Source: JACDER01 sp963717765
GTDB taxonomy: Bacteria > Actinomycetota > Thermoleophilia > Gaiellales > Gaiellaceae
DNA length: 64,000 nucleotides
Direction: 5' to 3'
Assembly: GCA_963717765.1 (NCBI GenBank)
Contig: CAVQWX010000004.1
Coordinates: forward strand, 434,001 to 498,000
Part shown: in pieces, positions 33,374 through 41,782 of the stretch
How positions within the stretch are numbered: position 1 is the stretch's first letter
Layout of the letters: each line of letters begins with the position of its first letter
Made by a program: the position numbers and the translations under genes
The notes under the pieces: model-generated
The model's input: only the letters and a program-made list of their open reading frames with translations
Databases searched by the model: none
What the model was told of the DNA's origin: nothing

Positions 33374-33756
33374 CGGTCGCGGGCCGCACCAGGGGGATGG
33401 AGTTCCTGCAGTGGTTCGGCCTGTTCGGCGCGTTCCTGATCTGGGTCGTCCAGTTCGTCCTCGGGTGGGGCGTGGGGGAGGCGCGCTGCGGAGCGGCCAA
33501 CTTCGTCTGGCACGTTGACTTCGACGCGTGGCAGATCGGGCTCATGGCCCTCGGGATCACGGTCGCCCTCGCCGCGGAGGCGGCGGCGATCGCGGTCTTC
33601 CGCCGGACGCGGGATCTCGAGCACGACGACCCGCCGCCGTGGGGGAGGCGCAACTTCTTCGCCGCCGCGGCGATCATCGGGAACGTCCTCTTCATCGTGG
33701 CGATCCTGCTCAGCGGGATCGGGGCCATCTACCACTCCCCGTGCACGGCGGCATGA
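33370..33756 (+). CDS. Small membrane protein of the oxidase operon
   Basis: A 128-residue protein with three predicted helices: FLQWFGLFGAFLIWVVQFVL, DAWQIGLMALGITVALAAEA and NFFAAAAIIGNVLFIVAILL. It starts with ATGA overlap on coxC and ends with ATGA overlap on qcrC, so it is an integral operon member. It may be a subunit IV-like or assembly component of the oxidase; no family motif decides this. Confidence 0.75.
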   Translation: MTVAGRTRGMEFLQWFGLFGAFLIWVVQFVLGWGVGEARCGAANFVWHVDFDAWQIGLMALGITVALAAEAAAIAVFRRTRDLEHDDPPPWGRRNFFAAAAIIGNVLFIVAILLSGIGAIYHSPCTAA

Positions 33757-34550
33757 GGGCGCGTCTCCTCCTTCCGCTGCTCGTTATCGCGCTCGCGCTG
33801 CCGGCGGCCGCGGCGGGAAGCCTGCCGCTTCCGTTCGGGATCGTGGACGCCGGCGCGCCGCCGTCCACGCTCCTCCGCGTGCTCGGCTATCAGCTCTACG
33901 CGGGGAACTGCGCGATCTGCCACGGCGCGAACGGTTCGGGCTTCGTGCGCGAGCCGGTGGAGAGCGTGTCGGGGGCCGAGGTGGGGAGGGGGCCGTCGCT
34001 GCGCGGCGTGGGCGAGCTGGCGCCGGACTTCTACCTGCGCACCGGGCGCATGCCTCTGGGCCGGCTCGGCGAGCAGCCCCAGCGGGGGCCCGTCCTCCTG
34101 AACGAGAAGCAGATCCGGGCGCTCGTCGCCTACGTCGGCTCACTCGGCCACGGCCCGGCGATCCCGGACCCGCACCCGGAGCGGGGAAAGGTCAACGTGG
34201 GGCTTCAGCTCTTCACACACCACTGCGCCGGCTGCCACCAGGTGGTGGCTCAGGGCGGCTATCTGACGGGAGCGGAGGCGCCGCCGCTGCAAGATGCGAC
34301 GCCGACGCAGATCGCCGAGGCGGTGCGCATCGGCCCCTACGTGATGCCGCGCTTCTCGAGGAACGCGATCTCGGATGCGCAGCTCGATTCGATCATCGCT
34401 TACGTCCAGTATGCGAAGTCGCCTGAGGACCCGGGCGGCTGGAGCCTCGGGCATGTCGGGCCCATCCCCGAAGGCCTCGTCGCGTGGCTGATCGCCGCCG
34501 CCGCCCTCGTCGCCGTCTGCCTCCTCCTCGGCAGGAGGCTCAAGCGGTGA
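33753..34550 (+). CDS. qcrC: Diheme cytochrome c subunit of the bc1 complex
   Basis: A 265-residue protein: N-terminal signal (MRARLLLPLLVIALALPAAA), two cytochrome c domains with heme motifs CAICH (Cys53) and CAGCH (Cys158), and a C-terminal membrane anchor (GLVAWLIAAAALVAVCLLLG). This is the actinobacterial-type QcrC that links QcrB directly to the cytochrome oxidase, replacing a soluble carrier. Candidate axial methionines are in TGRMPLG and PYVMPRF. It overlaps both neighbours by 4 nt. Confidence 0.93.
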   Translation: MRARLLLPLLVIALALPAAAAGSLPLPFGIVDAGAPPSTLLRVLGYQLYAGNCAICHGANGSGFVREPVESVSGAEVGRGPSLRGVGELAPDFYLRTGRMPLGRLGEQPQRGPVLLNEKQIRALVAYVGSLGHGPAIPDPHPERGKVNVGLQLFTHHCAGCHQVVAQGGYLTGAEAPPLQDATPTQIAEAVRIGPYVMPRFSRNAISDAQLDSIIAYVQYAKSPEDPGGWSLGHVGPIPEGLVAWLIAAAALVAVCLLLGRRLKR

Positions 34551-35528
34551 AGCGCTGGCTGATCGCGGGGCTCGTCTTCCTGCTCGGGCTGATGAAGAGG
34601 AAGCCGCGCGCGCCGGAGAAGGGAGCGGATCGTCGCCGCCGGAGCTCCCAGTCCCGGCGCCGAGCTGTGGTTCGTCGCGCTCCTCCTGGCGGCCGCGCTG
34701 TGCGCCGCCGGCTTCATCGCGGCGTACGCGCTGGACGGGATTCCGCACCAGACGCAGTACCTCGGGCTCGGCCTCGGTCTCTCGTTGGTTTTCCTCGCCG
34801 TCGCCTGCATGGTCGCCGCGAGGAGGCTGGTCGTGACCGAGGAGCTCGAGGAGGACTACCCGGTCGAGCACGTGTCCGAGGTGGACAAGGTCGCGGAGAT
34901 CGTCGAGGAGAGCGGGAGCCGGTTTACCCGCAAGCGGCTCGTTACCGCCGCGGCGCTGACTGCCGGCGGCGCGCTCGGCGCCGCCCTCGCCGTCCCGGCC
35001 CTCTCGCTCGGTCCCGTTCTCGACACGAGCGCGTTCTACGACACGCCCTGGCGTCGCGGCCGGCGGCTCGTCGACCAGTCGGGGAGGCCCTGGCGCGCCG
35101 CGGACATCGAGATGAAGGACTTCTACACGGCGTATCCGGAAGGGGCCGACCGCGAGAGTTTCGCGAGCCCGGTTGTGCTGATACGCCTGCGCCCTGCCGA
35201 CCTTCAGCTGCCGGCCGGTCGCGACGGCTGGGCCCCGCACGGCATCCTCGCGTACTCGAAGATCTGCACGCACGCCGGCTGCGCCATCAACCTCTACCGG
35301 ACGCCGCTCTTCCCGCCGGTCGAGCCCAAGCCGGCGCTCGTGTGCCCGTGCCACTATTCGACCTTCGACGTCGCGCGCGGCGCCGAGGTGATCTACGGGC
35401 CGGCCGGGCGGCCGCTCCCGCAGCTGCCGCTCTACGTGGACGGGGCCGGAAACCTGCGCGCCGCCGGCAACTTCTCCGGCGCCGTCGGTCCGGCCTGGTG
35501 GGGCGTTAGGAGAGGACCGGCCACGTGA
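34547..35528 (+). CDS. qcrA: Rieske iron-sulfur subunit of the bc1 complex, apparent +1 frameshift
   Basis: GTG 34547 overlaps the qcrC stop and begins VKRWLIAGLVFLLGL ... PRAPEKG; one base later the frame continues ERIVAAGAPSPGAELWFVAL with two helices and a third hydrophobic stretch (TAAALTAGGALGAALAVPAL), then the Rieske domain with cluster ligands CTHAGC and CPCHYSTFD. An extra G in the GGG at about 34617-34619 explains the break. Read without repair, the longest frame starts at TTG 34785 and lacks the first helices. Since all neighbours are intact, an assembly indel is more likely than true loss. The protein oxidises quinol and passes electrons to QcrC. Confidence 0.85.
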
Positions 35529-36862
35529 TCCGCGGCATCGTCCGCTTCCTCGACCAGCGCAGCGGCACTGCGCCGTTCATCCGCAAGGCCATGCGCTACG
35601 TCTTCCCCGACCACTGGTCGTTCCTGCTCGGCGAGGTCGCGCTCTACGCCTTCGTCGTCCTTGTCGGCACCGGCGTCTACCTGACCTTCTTCTTCGAGCC
35701 GAGCGTCCACCAGGTCGTGTACCAGGGCCCGTACCTCCCGCTGCGCGGTGCGCAGATGTCGGAGGCGTACCGCTCGGTCGTCCACATGAGCTTCGAGGTG
35801 AAGTCGGGCCTGCTCATGCGCCAGACGCACCACTGGGCAGCGGACGTGTTCGTGGCCGCGATCGTGCTGCACATGCTCCGGGTCTTCTTCACCGGCGCGT
35901 TCCGCAAGCCGCGCGATCTCACGTACTACATCGGGATCGCGATGCTCGGGCTCGCCCTGCTCGAGGGGTACCTCGGCTACTCCCTGGTGGACGACCTGCT
36001 CTCGGGGATGGGGCTTGCGATCGGCTACTCGGTGGCGATGTCGATCCCGTTCATCGGCGCCGAGATCGCGCAGCTCGTATGGGGAGCGCCGTTTCCCGGG
36101 ATCCCGCAGTTCTGGTCGCGCATGTACATCGGGCACGTCCTCGTGTTCCCGCTCCTCATCGCGTCGCTGCTCGGCCTGCACCTCTTCCTGGTCGCGGCGC
36201 GGCACCACACGCAGTTCCGCCGGAAGAAGGAGACCGAGCGGAAGGTCGTGGGCATTCCCACGTTCCCCGGCCAGGCGCCGCGCTCGCTCGGCCTGTTCTT
36301 CGCCGTCGCGGGCGTCCTGTTCCTGCTCGGCGGGCTCGTGCAGATCAACCCCGTCTGGCTCTGGGGGCCGTACCACGTCGACGCGGCGACGAACGCCGCG
36401 CAGCCGGACTGGTACCTGGGATGGCTGATCGGCGCCTTACGGATGATCCCGAGCTTCGACGTCACGATCGGCAACTACACGCTGATCCCGAACCCGTTCT
36501 GGGGCGGCGTCCTCTTCCCGCTCATCGTCTTCGGGATCCTGCTCGCGTGGCCCGCGCTCGAGCGGCGGTTCACCGGAGATCACGGCTTCCACAACCTCCT
36601 GGACCGGCCGCGCGACGCGCCGCTGCGGACGGCATTCGGCTCAGCGCTCTTCACCTGGGTCTTCGTGATCTTCCTGGCCGGCGCGTCCGACCGGGTCTTC
36701 GTCCTGCTCGGGCTCTCGTACGAGTGGCAGATCACGGTCTACCGGGTGTTCGTCTTCGTCGGCCCGGTCTTCGCCTTCTTCCTGACGAAGCGGGTGTGCG
36801 AGGAGCTGCAGAAGGGCGATGCGGTCGAGCAGCGGCGCAAGCGCGCTGAAGCGCCGGCCTGA
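35525..36862 (+). CDS. qcrB: Cytochrome b subunit of the bc1 complex
   Basis: A 445-residue cytochrome b with eight helices. Heme-ligand His pairs are seen in the second and fourth helices (RQTHHWAADVFVAAIVLHML; YIGHVLVFPLLIASLLGLHL). The quinol-site loop appears as AAQPDWYLGWLIGALRMIPS, the family's PDWY motif, where many bc1 complexes have PEWY. GTG 35525 overlaps the qcrA stop (GTGA). It ends the seven-gene cox-qcr operon; the C-terminus is charged (RRKRAEAPA). Confidence 0.94.
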   Translation: MIRGIVRFLDQRSGTAPFIRKAMRYVFPDHWSFLLGEVALYAFVVLVGTGVYLTFFFEPSVHQVVYQGPYLPLRGAQMSEAYRSVVHMSFEVKSGLLMRQTHHWAADVFVAAIVLHMLRVFFTGAFRKPRDLTYYIGIAMLGLALLEGYLGYSLVDDLLSGMGLAIGYSVAMSIPFIGAEIAQLVWGAPFPGIPQFWSRMYIGHVLVFPLLIASLLGLHLFLVAARHHTQFRRKKETERKVVGIPTFPGQAPRSLGLFFAVAGVLFLLGGLVQINPVWLWGPYHVDAATNAAQPDWYLGWLIGALRMIPSFDVTIGNYTLIPNPFWGGVLFPLIVFGILLAWPALERRFTGDHGFHNLLDRPRDAPLRTAFGSALFTWVFVIFLAGASDRVFVLLGLSYEWQITVYRVFVFVGPVFAFFLTKRVCEELQKGDAVEQRRKRAEAPA

Positions 36863-36901
36863 GCAGCAGCGTAGACACCGATCTAGCGCTTACATACATC
36901 C

Positions 36902-38413
36902 GTGACCGAAGAGCAGAGACCGGAGCCAGGGCTGCTCCGCCGGGCCGGGCGAGGCCTAATGGGCGGGACGAAGCGCCACCTCTCACACCAGCTGGGAGGA
37001 GCCCAGCGCGCACGCGTCGTCCTCATCCTCGCCTGCATCCTCGGGCTCAGCGCCGCCGATGCGTCGACGGTGGGCGCGTCCGCGACCGAGCTGCGGAACG
37101 GCCTGCACATCTCGAACACCGACATCGGCCTGCTCGTAGCCGTAACGTCGCTCGTGGCGGCGCTGGCCACGCTGCCCTTCGGCGTCCTCGCCGACCGCAT
37201 CCGGCGCACGTGGACGCTCGGGGCCGTGATCGTCCTGTGGGGCGCGGCGATGCTCTGGAGCTCGGCCGTCGGGGACTTCGGCGAGCTGCTGCTCGCACGC
37301 GTCTTTCTCGGCGCCGTGACGGCGGCCGCAGGCCCGCTCGTCGCCTCCCTGATCGGCGACTACTTCCACGCGGCCGAACGCGGGCGAATCTACGGCTTCA
37401 TCCTCGCGGGCGAGCTCCTGGGGGCCGGGTTCGGCTTCGCGGTCACGGGCGACATCGCGACACTGTCCTGGCGTGCGGCATTCGTCATCCTCGCGCTGCC
37501 CGCATTCGCCCTCGCCTTCCTCGTCTTCCGTTTGCCGGAGCCGGAGCGCGGTGGCCACGGCGTGCTCCTGGCCGAGCCGGGGACGCGCGGCGCCGAGCAG
37601 GCGCCCGAGCCGGGCGAAGGGGAGCCGAGCCAGACCGACGCGCAGCGGCTCGCGGAGGAGCGGGGGATCGTGCCCGACCCGGAGCTGACCGCGCACCCGG
37701 ACCCGCAGCGGATGAACCTGTGGGAGGCCGTGAAGCACGTGCTCTCCGTGCGAACCAACGTGATCCTGATCGTCTCGAGCGCGTGCGGGTACTACTTTCT
37801 CGCCGGCGTCCAGACGTTCGGCTCCCAGTTCGCCAAGCAGCAGTACGACATCAACCAGGCTGTCGCGAACCTCCTGCTGCTCGTCGTCGGGCTAGGAGCG
37901 ATCGGCGGCGTGCTGGCGGGCGGCGCCCTCGGCGACCGGCTCCTGCGCCGCGGCTACCTGAACGGGCGGATCATGGTCAGCGCGATCTCGGGAGCGCTGG
38001 CGGTGGCGGTGTTCGTCCCGGCGCTCTTCTCACGGTCGGCCTCCCACGCCGTCCTCTGGCTGATCTTCGCGGTGCTGCTCCTCTCGGCGCAGAACCCGCC
38101 GCTCGACGCGGCCCGCCTCGACATCATGCCGCCCTACCTCTGGGGCCGCGCGGAGGCGGTGCGGACGTTCCTGCGCGGCCTCGCCCAGGCGCTCGCGCCG
38201 CTTCTGTTCGGTGCCGTCTCCGACCACGTCTTCGGAGGCGGGCGCTCGGGCCTGCAGTGGACGTTCGTCGTCATGCTCGTGCCACTGCTCGCCAGCGCCT
38301 ACCTGCTCTTCCGAGCGTTGCGAACATACCCGCGGGACGTGGCGTCGGCGGCCGCCATCTCCGTCGAGCCGAAACGGGCCTTCGACTGGCCCGAGGCCCA
38401 GCCTCAGGAGTAG
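36902..38413 (+). CDS. MFS transporter
   Basis: A 503-residue major facilitator protein with 12 helices: GLLVAVTSLVAALATLPFGV then LADRIRRTWTLG (the A-motif loop between helices 2 and 3), and a second half beginning at ILIVSSACGYYFLAGVQTFG with GALGDRLLRRG. A roughly 55-residue hydrophilic loop (residues 215-270, rich in Glu and Pro) separates the halves. The substrate is unknown; spinster-like or sugar-acid carriers have similar features. Start GTG; TTACAT/TACATA sits 5-6 nt upstream. The 3' end overlaps birA (convergent) by 10 nt. Confidence 0.88.
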   Translation: MTEEQRPEPGLLRRAGRGLMGGTKRHLSHQLGGAQRARVVLILACILGLSAADASTVGASATELRNGLHISNTDIGLLVAVTSLVAALATLPFGVLADRIRRTWTLGAVIVLWGAAMLWSSAVGDFGELLLARVFLGAVTAAAGPLVASLIGDYFHAAERGRIYGFILAGELLGAGFGFAVTGDIATLSWRAAFVILALPAFALAFLVFRLPEPERGGHGVLLAEPGTRGAEQAPEPGEGEPSQTDAQRLAEERGIVPDPELTAHPDPQRMNLWEAVKHVLSVRTNVILIVSSACGYYFLAGVQTFGSQFAKQQYDINQAVANLLLLVVGLGAIGGVLAGGALGDRLLRRGYLNGRIMVSAISGALAVAVFVPALFSRSASHAVLWLIFAVLLLSAQNPPLDAARLDIMPPYLWGRAEAVRTFLRGLAQALAPLLFGAVSDHVFGGGRSGLQWTFVVMLVPLLASAYLLFRALRTYPRDVASAAAISVEPKRAFDWPEAQPQE

Positions 38414-39102
38414 GAGACCTCGCCGCTCTCGACCAGCCGTTGCTCGCCGCCCACGTCGAGCACGAGCCGGCCGGCCCGGTCCATCCCCAGGGCGGTTCCG
38501 GTGAGCCCGTCCACCGTGACTCGGCGGCCGCGCAGGAAGTCGCGCGCGCCCAGGTCCTGATACAGGGCCGCGAGCCCGCCGCCGCGCCAGGCGTCGTAGT
38601 GGTGTTCGAGCCGCGCGAGCAGCGTCGCGAGGAGGGCTTCGCGGTCGTGCTCGCGGCCGGTGATCGTGCGCAGCGAGCCGGCCGGCCGGCGGGCTTCCGG
38701 CAGCTGCTCTCGAGTCTGGTTCACGTTGATCCCGATCCCGAGGACGACCATGCCGTCTCGGAGCTCGCCCAGCACGCCCGCGACCTTCCGCCGGTTGAGC
38801 ATCACGTCGTTCGGCCACTTGATCTGGACGAAGAGGTCGGTGGCGACCTCGACCGCGTCCGCCGCCGCGGCGGCGCCGACCAGGGTGAGCTCCTGCGGCG
38901 GGCGGCCCGGCGGCGGGCGTAGTGCGATCGAGGCGTGAATTGCAGTTCGTGGTGGGGCCTCCCAGCGACGGCCGAGGCGGCCACGCCCCGCCGACTGGAA
39001 GTCCGCCACGGCCACCGTCCCCTCGGTGGCGTCAGGCTCGATCAGGAGCTGCGTGGACTCGCACTCCTCCACGTGGATCAATGGCTGACCCAGATTAGGC
39101 AC
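38404..39102 (-). CDS. birA: Biotin-[acetyl-CoA-carboxylase] ligase
   Basis: A 232-residue BirA catalytic-domain protein without the N-terminal DNA-binding domain. Signatures: ESTQ (substrate loop), ADFQSAGRGRLGRRWEAPP (biotinyl-AMP loop, GRGRLGR), VQIKWPNDVMLNRRKVAGVL (KWPND) and VVLGIGINVNQ. It attaches biotin to carboxylase carrier domains in the cytoplasm. The GTG start overlaps the fdhF stop, so it is cotranscribed with the formate dehydrogenase genes, an association with no obvious functional link. Confidence 0.93.
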   Translation of the reverse strand: MPNLGQPLIHVEECESTQLLIEPDATEGTVAVADFQSAGRGRLGRRWEAPPRTAIHASIALRPPPGRPPQELTLVGAAAAADAVEVATDLFVQIKWPNDVMLNRRKVAGVLGELRDGMVVLGIGINVNQTREQLPEARRPAGSLRTITGREHDREALLATLLARLEHHYDAWRGGGLAALYQDLGARDFLRGRRVTVDGLTGTALGMDRAGRLVLDVGGEQRLVESGEVSYS

Positions 39103-41782
39103 GCTCGATGCGAACCGCCGACACCTTGTACTCGGGCGTCCCGATCAGGGAGTCGCCGACGTCGTGCGTCAGCCAGTTCACCTTCGCCTGGGCGAAGTGG
39201 AGGGCCATCCATACGAGCCCCGGATAGACGCGTTCGGTCACGCGGGCCTGGGCCTCGAGCGAGCCGCGACGGGAGACGAGTCGCGCCGGATCGCCATCGG
39301 CGAGCCCGAGGCTCGACGCGTCCTCGGCCGAGATCTCGAAGAACGGTTCCTGCTGCTTGTCGGTCACGCCCGGCTCCCGCATGGTCATCCCCGCCGAGTT
39401 GTAGTGGTAGAGCGTTCTGCCGGTGGAGAGGACGAAGGGGTACTCCGAATCCGGCTGCTCGATCGGAGGTTGAAACTCGACCGGGAAGAACTTGCCCTTG
39501 CCGTTCACATTTTCGGGATGGGGGGAATGGAGAAAGCGAGAGCCCGGATGGTCCCGGTCGGGGCACGGCCACTGGATCCCCTGTTCCTCGATTCGGTCGT
39601 ACCGGATGCCCGACCAGTTGGGCGCGAGGTCGGCGAACTCGTCCCACGCCTGCTCGGCGCTCTCGTACTCCCAGCCCGCGCCCAGGGCGTTCGCGAAAGC
39701 GACCACGATGCGCCAGTCCTCGCGAGCGTTCCCCGGGGAGTCGAGCGCTTTCCGCACCCGGTTCACCCGGCGCTCGGTGTTCGTGAACGTGCCGTCTTTC
39801 TCGGCGAACGACGAGGCGGGAAAGACGACGTTCGCGTGATCGCGCGTCGACTCGTTCAGGAACAGGTCCTGGGCGACCATGAATTCCAGGTGTGCGAGCC
39901 CTTCCTCGACGTGCCGGGCGTTGGGCTCGGTCTGCGCCGGGTTCTCGCCGACGAGATACAGCGCCTTGATCCGGCCGTCGTGCAGCCCGGACATCATCTG
40001 GTCGAGGCGATAGCCGAGCGTCTCCGGCGTCTCGACGCCCCAGCGCGCGGCGAACTTCGCGCGGATGTCCGGGTCGGTCAGCGACTGATAGCCGGGGAAG
40101 TACGAGGGATTCGCGCCTGCGTCGTTCAGCCCCTGGACGTTGTTCTGCCCCCGGAGCGCGTTCAGGCCGGTGGACTCGTACCCCAGGTGGCCGGTCATGA
40201 GCACGAGGTTGGAGAGTGACCAGACGTTGTCCACCGCGCACGCGTGCTCGGTGATCCCGAGCGTGTAGAACACGGCCGCGTGCTTCTCGGCCGCGTACTC
40301 GCGGGCGGTGGCGCGGATGTCCTCGGCGGGAACGCCGGTGACGCGCTCCGCGTCTTCAGGCGTGTAGCGGGAGACGACCTCGCGGACGGAGTCGAAGTCG
40401 ACCGTGTGCGCGCGGATGTACTCCTCGTCCTGTAGCCCCTCTTCGAGGATGACGTGCATGAGTGCGTTCAGCAGCCAAACGTCCGTCCCCGGCCGCAGCT
40501 GCAGGTGCCGCGTCGCGATCTTGGTCAGCCAGATCTTGCGCGGATCGGCGACGACGAGCTTCGCCCCGTCCCGGACGGCGCGCTTCATTCGCAAAGCCAG
40601 CACAGGGTGTGCCTCGGTCGTGTTCGAGCCGATGACGAGCAGGAAACGGTCGTCGTCGATCTCCGGGATCGAGTTGGTGCTAGCTCCTCTGCCCAACGAC
40701 CTGACCAGGCCGTAAAGAGTCGGAGCGTGTCAGGTGGCCTCGCAGGAGTGGACCGAGTTCGTGCCGATCGCCGTTCGTGCGAGCTTCTGGATGAGGAAGT
40801 TCTCCTCCATCGTCAGCCGCGCCGAGGAAAGAACGCCTATCGACTCCGGGCCATGCCGGTCACTCACCCCCTGCAGGCCCTCGGCCGCGACCCGGAGCGC
40901 GTGCTCCCAGGTCGTCTCGTACAGCTCGCCGTCCTCGCCGCGAACGAGCGGCTCGGTCAGGCGGTCGGGGTGGTGCACGAAGTTGAAGGCGAACCGCCCC
41001 TTGACGCAGAGGTCGCCCTCGTTCGGGAGGTAGCGCGGATCGGACGTGACCTTGACGATCCGGTTCTGCTCGCGGTCGACGTTGAGGTCGACCTGGCAGC
41101 CGACGCCGCAGAACGTACACGTGGTCTTGACCTTGTCCAGCTGCGCCTCGCGGCCCGCCGGCGCGCCCTCCTCGAACTTCTCGTAGATCGCCCCGGTCGG
41201 GCAGACGGAGAGGCAGCCCCCGCACAGCTCGCACTCGGTATCGAGCCAGGAGCGGTCCCAGGTGGGGACGATGCGCGCCTCGGCCCCGCGGCCTTCCAGG
41301 GAGAGTGCGGAGCACTGCATGACCTCCTGCGTGTACCGAACACAGCGGTTGCAGAGGATGCACGCGTCCGGGTCGTAGCCCATCAGCCGGTTCCGGTCCT
41401 CGTAGGGCTCGCGCTTCGCGTCCGGGAGGACGAACGGCGCTTCGGCGCCGAGCTCCTCCGCCAGGCCGACGAGCTCGTTCGGCCTTCCAGCCGGATTGGC
41501 GTTCAGGTGCTCGGTCAGGAGCATCTCGGTGAGGGTCCGCCGGAGCTTTCCCGTGCGTCCGTTGGTGGAGACGGCCATTCCCTCGGCGACGTGGGTCGCG
41601 CACGAGGGCACCGGTCGCGGCGCTCCCTCGACCTCGACCACGCAGACCCGGCAGCCGCCGTAGGGATCGAGCTTCGCGTCGTGGCAGAGGGTTGGAACGA
41701 AGATGCCGTGCCGGGCGAGGGCGTGGACCAGGAGCTCGCCCTCCTCCGCCTGAATCTGCCGACCGTCGACGGTCAGCTGCAC
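39095..41782 (-). CDS. fdhF: Selenocysteine-containing formate dehydrogenase, molybdopterin subunit
   Basis: An 895-residue reading frame with one in-frame UGA (40732-40730) read as Sec351. Before it: a [2Fe-2S] ferredoxin domain (LCHDAKLDPYGGCRVCVVEV), two [4Fe-4S] clusters (CILCNRCVRYTQE; CELCGGCLSVCPTGAI) and the enzyme's own cluster CTFCGVGC. After it: molybdopterin domains (LLVIGSNTTEAHPVLALRMK; LNALRGQNNVQGLNDAGANP; DLFLNESTRDHANVVFPASS). The context SVHSCEAT-U-HAPTLYGLVR is the active-site Sec position of formate dehydrogenases. Both halves are in the same frame. GTG 41782 has AGGAGG upstream and overlaps the preceding stop (TAGTG). The enzyme oxidises formate to CO2. Confidence 0.93.
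40696..40713 (-). promoter_or_regulatory. SECIS-like hairpin for selenocysteine insertion
   Basis: On the minus strand, ACGGCCT-GGTC-AGGTCGT forms a 7-bp stem (one G-U pair) with a GGUC loop, 17 nt after the UGA. The Escherichia coli fdhF SECIS, which SelB recognises, also has a GGUC apical loop at a similar distance. Confidence 0.75.

Noticed and set aside
40730..40732. UGA in fdhF taken as a nonsense mutation splitting the gene
   Set aside because: Both sides are in one frame, the position is the known Sec site, and a GGUC-loop hairpin follows.
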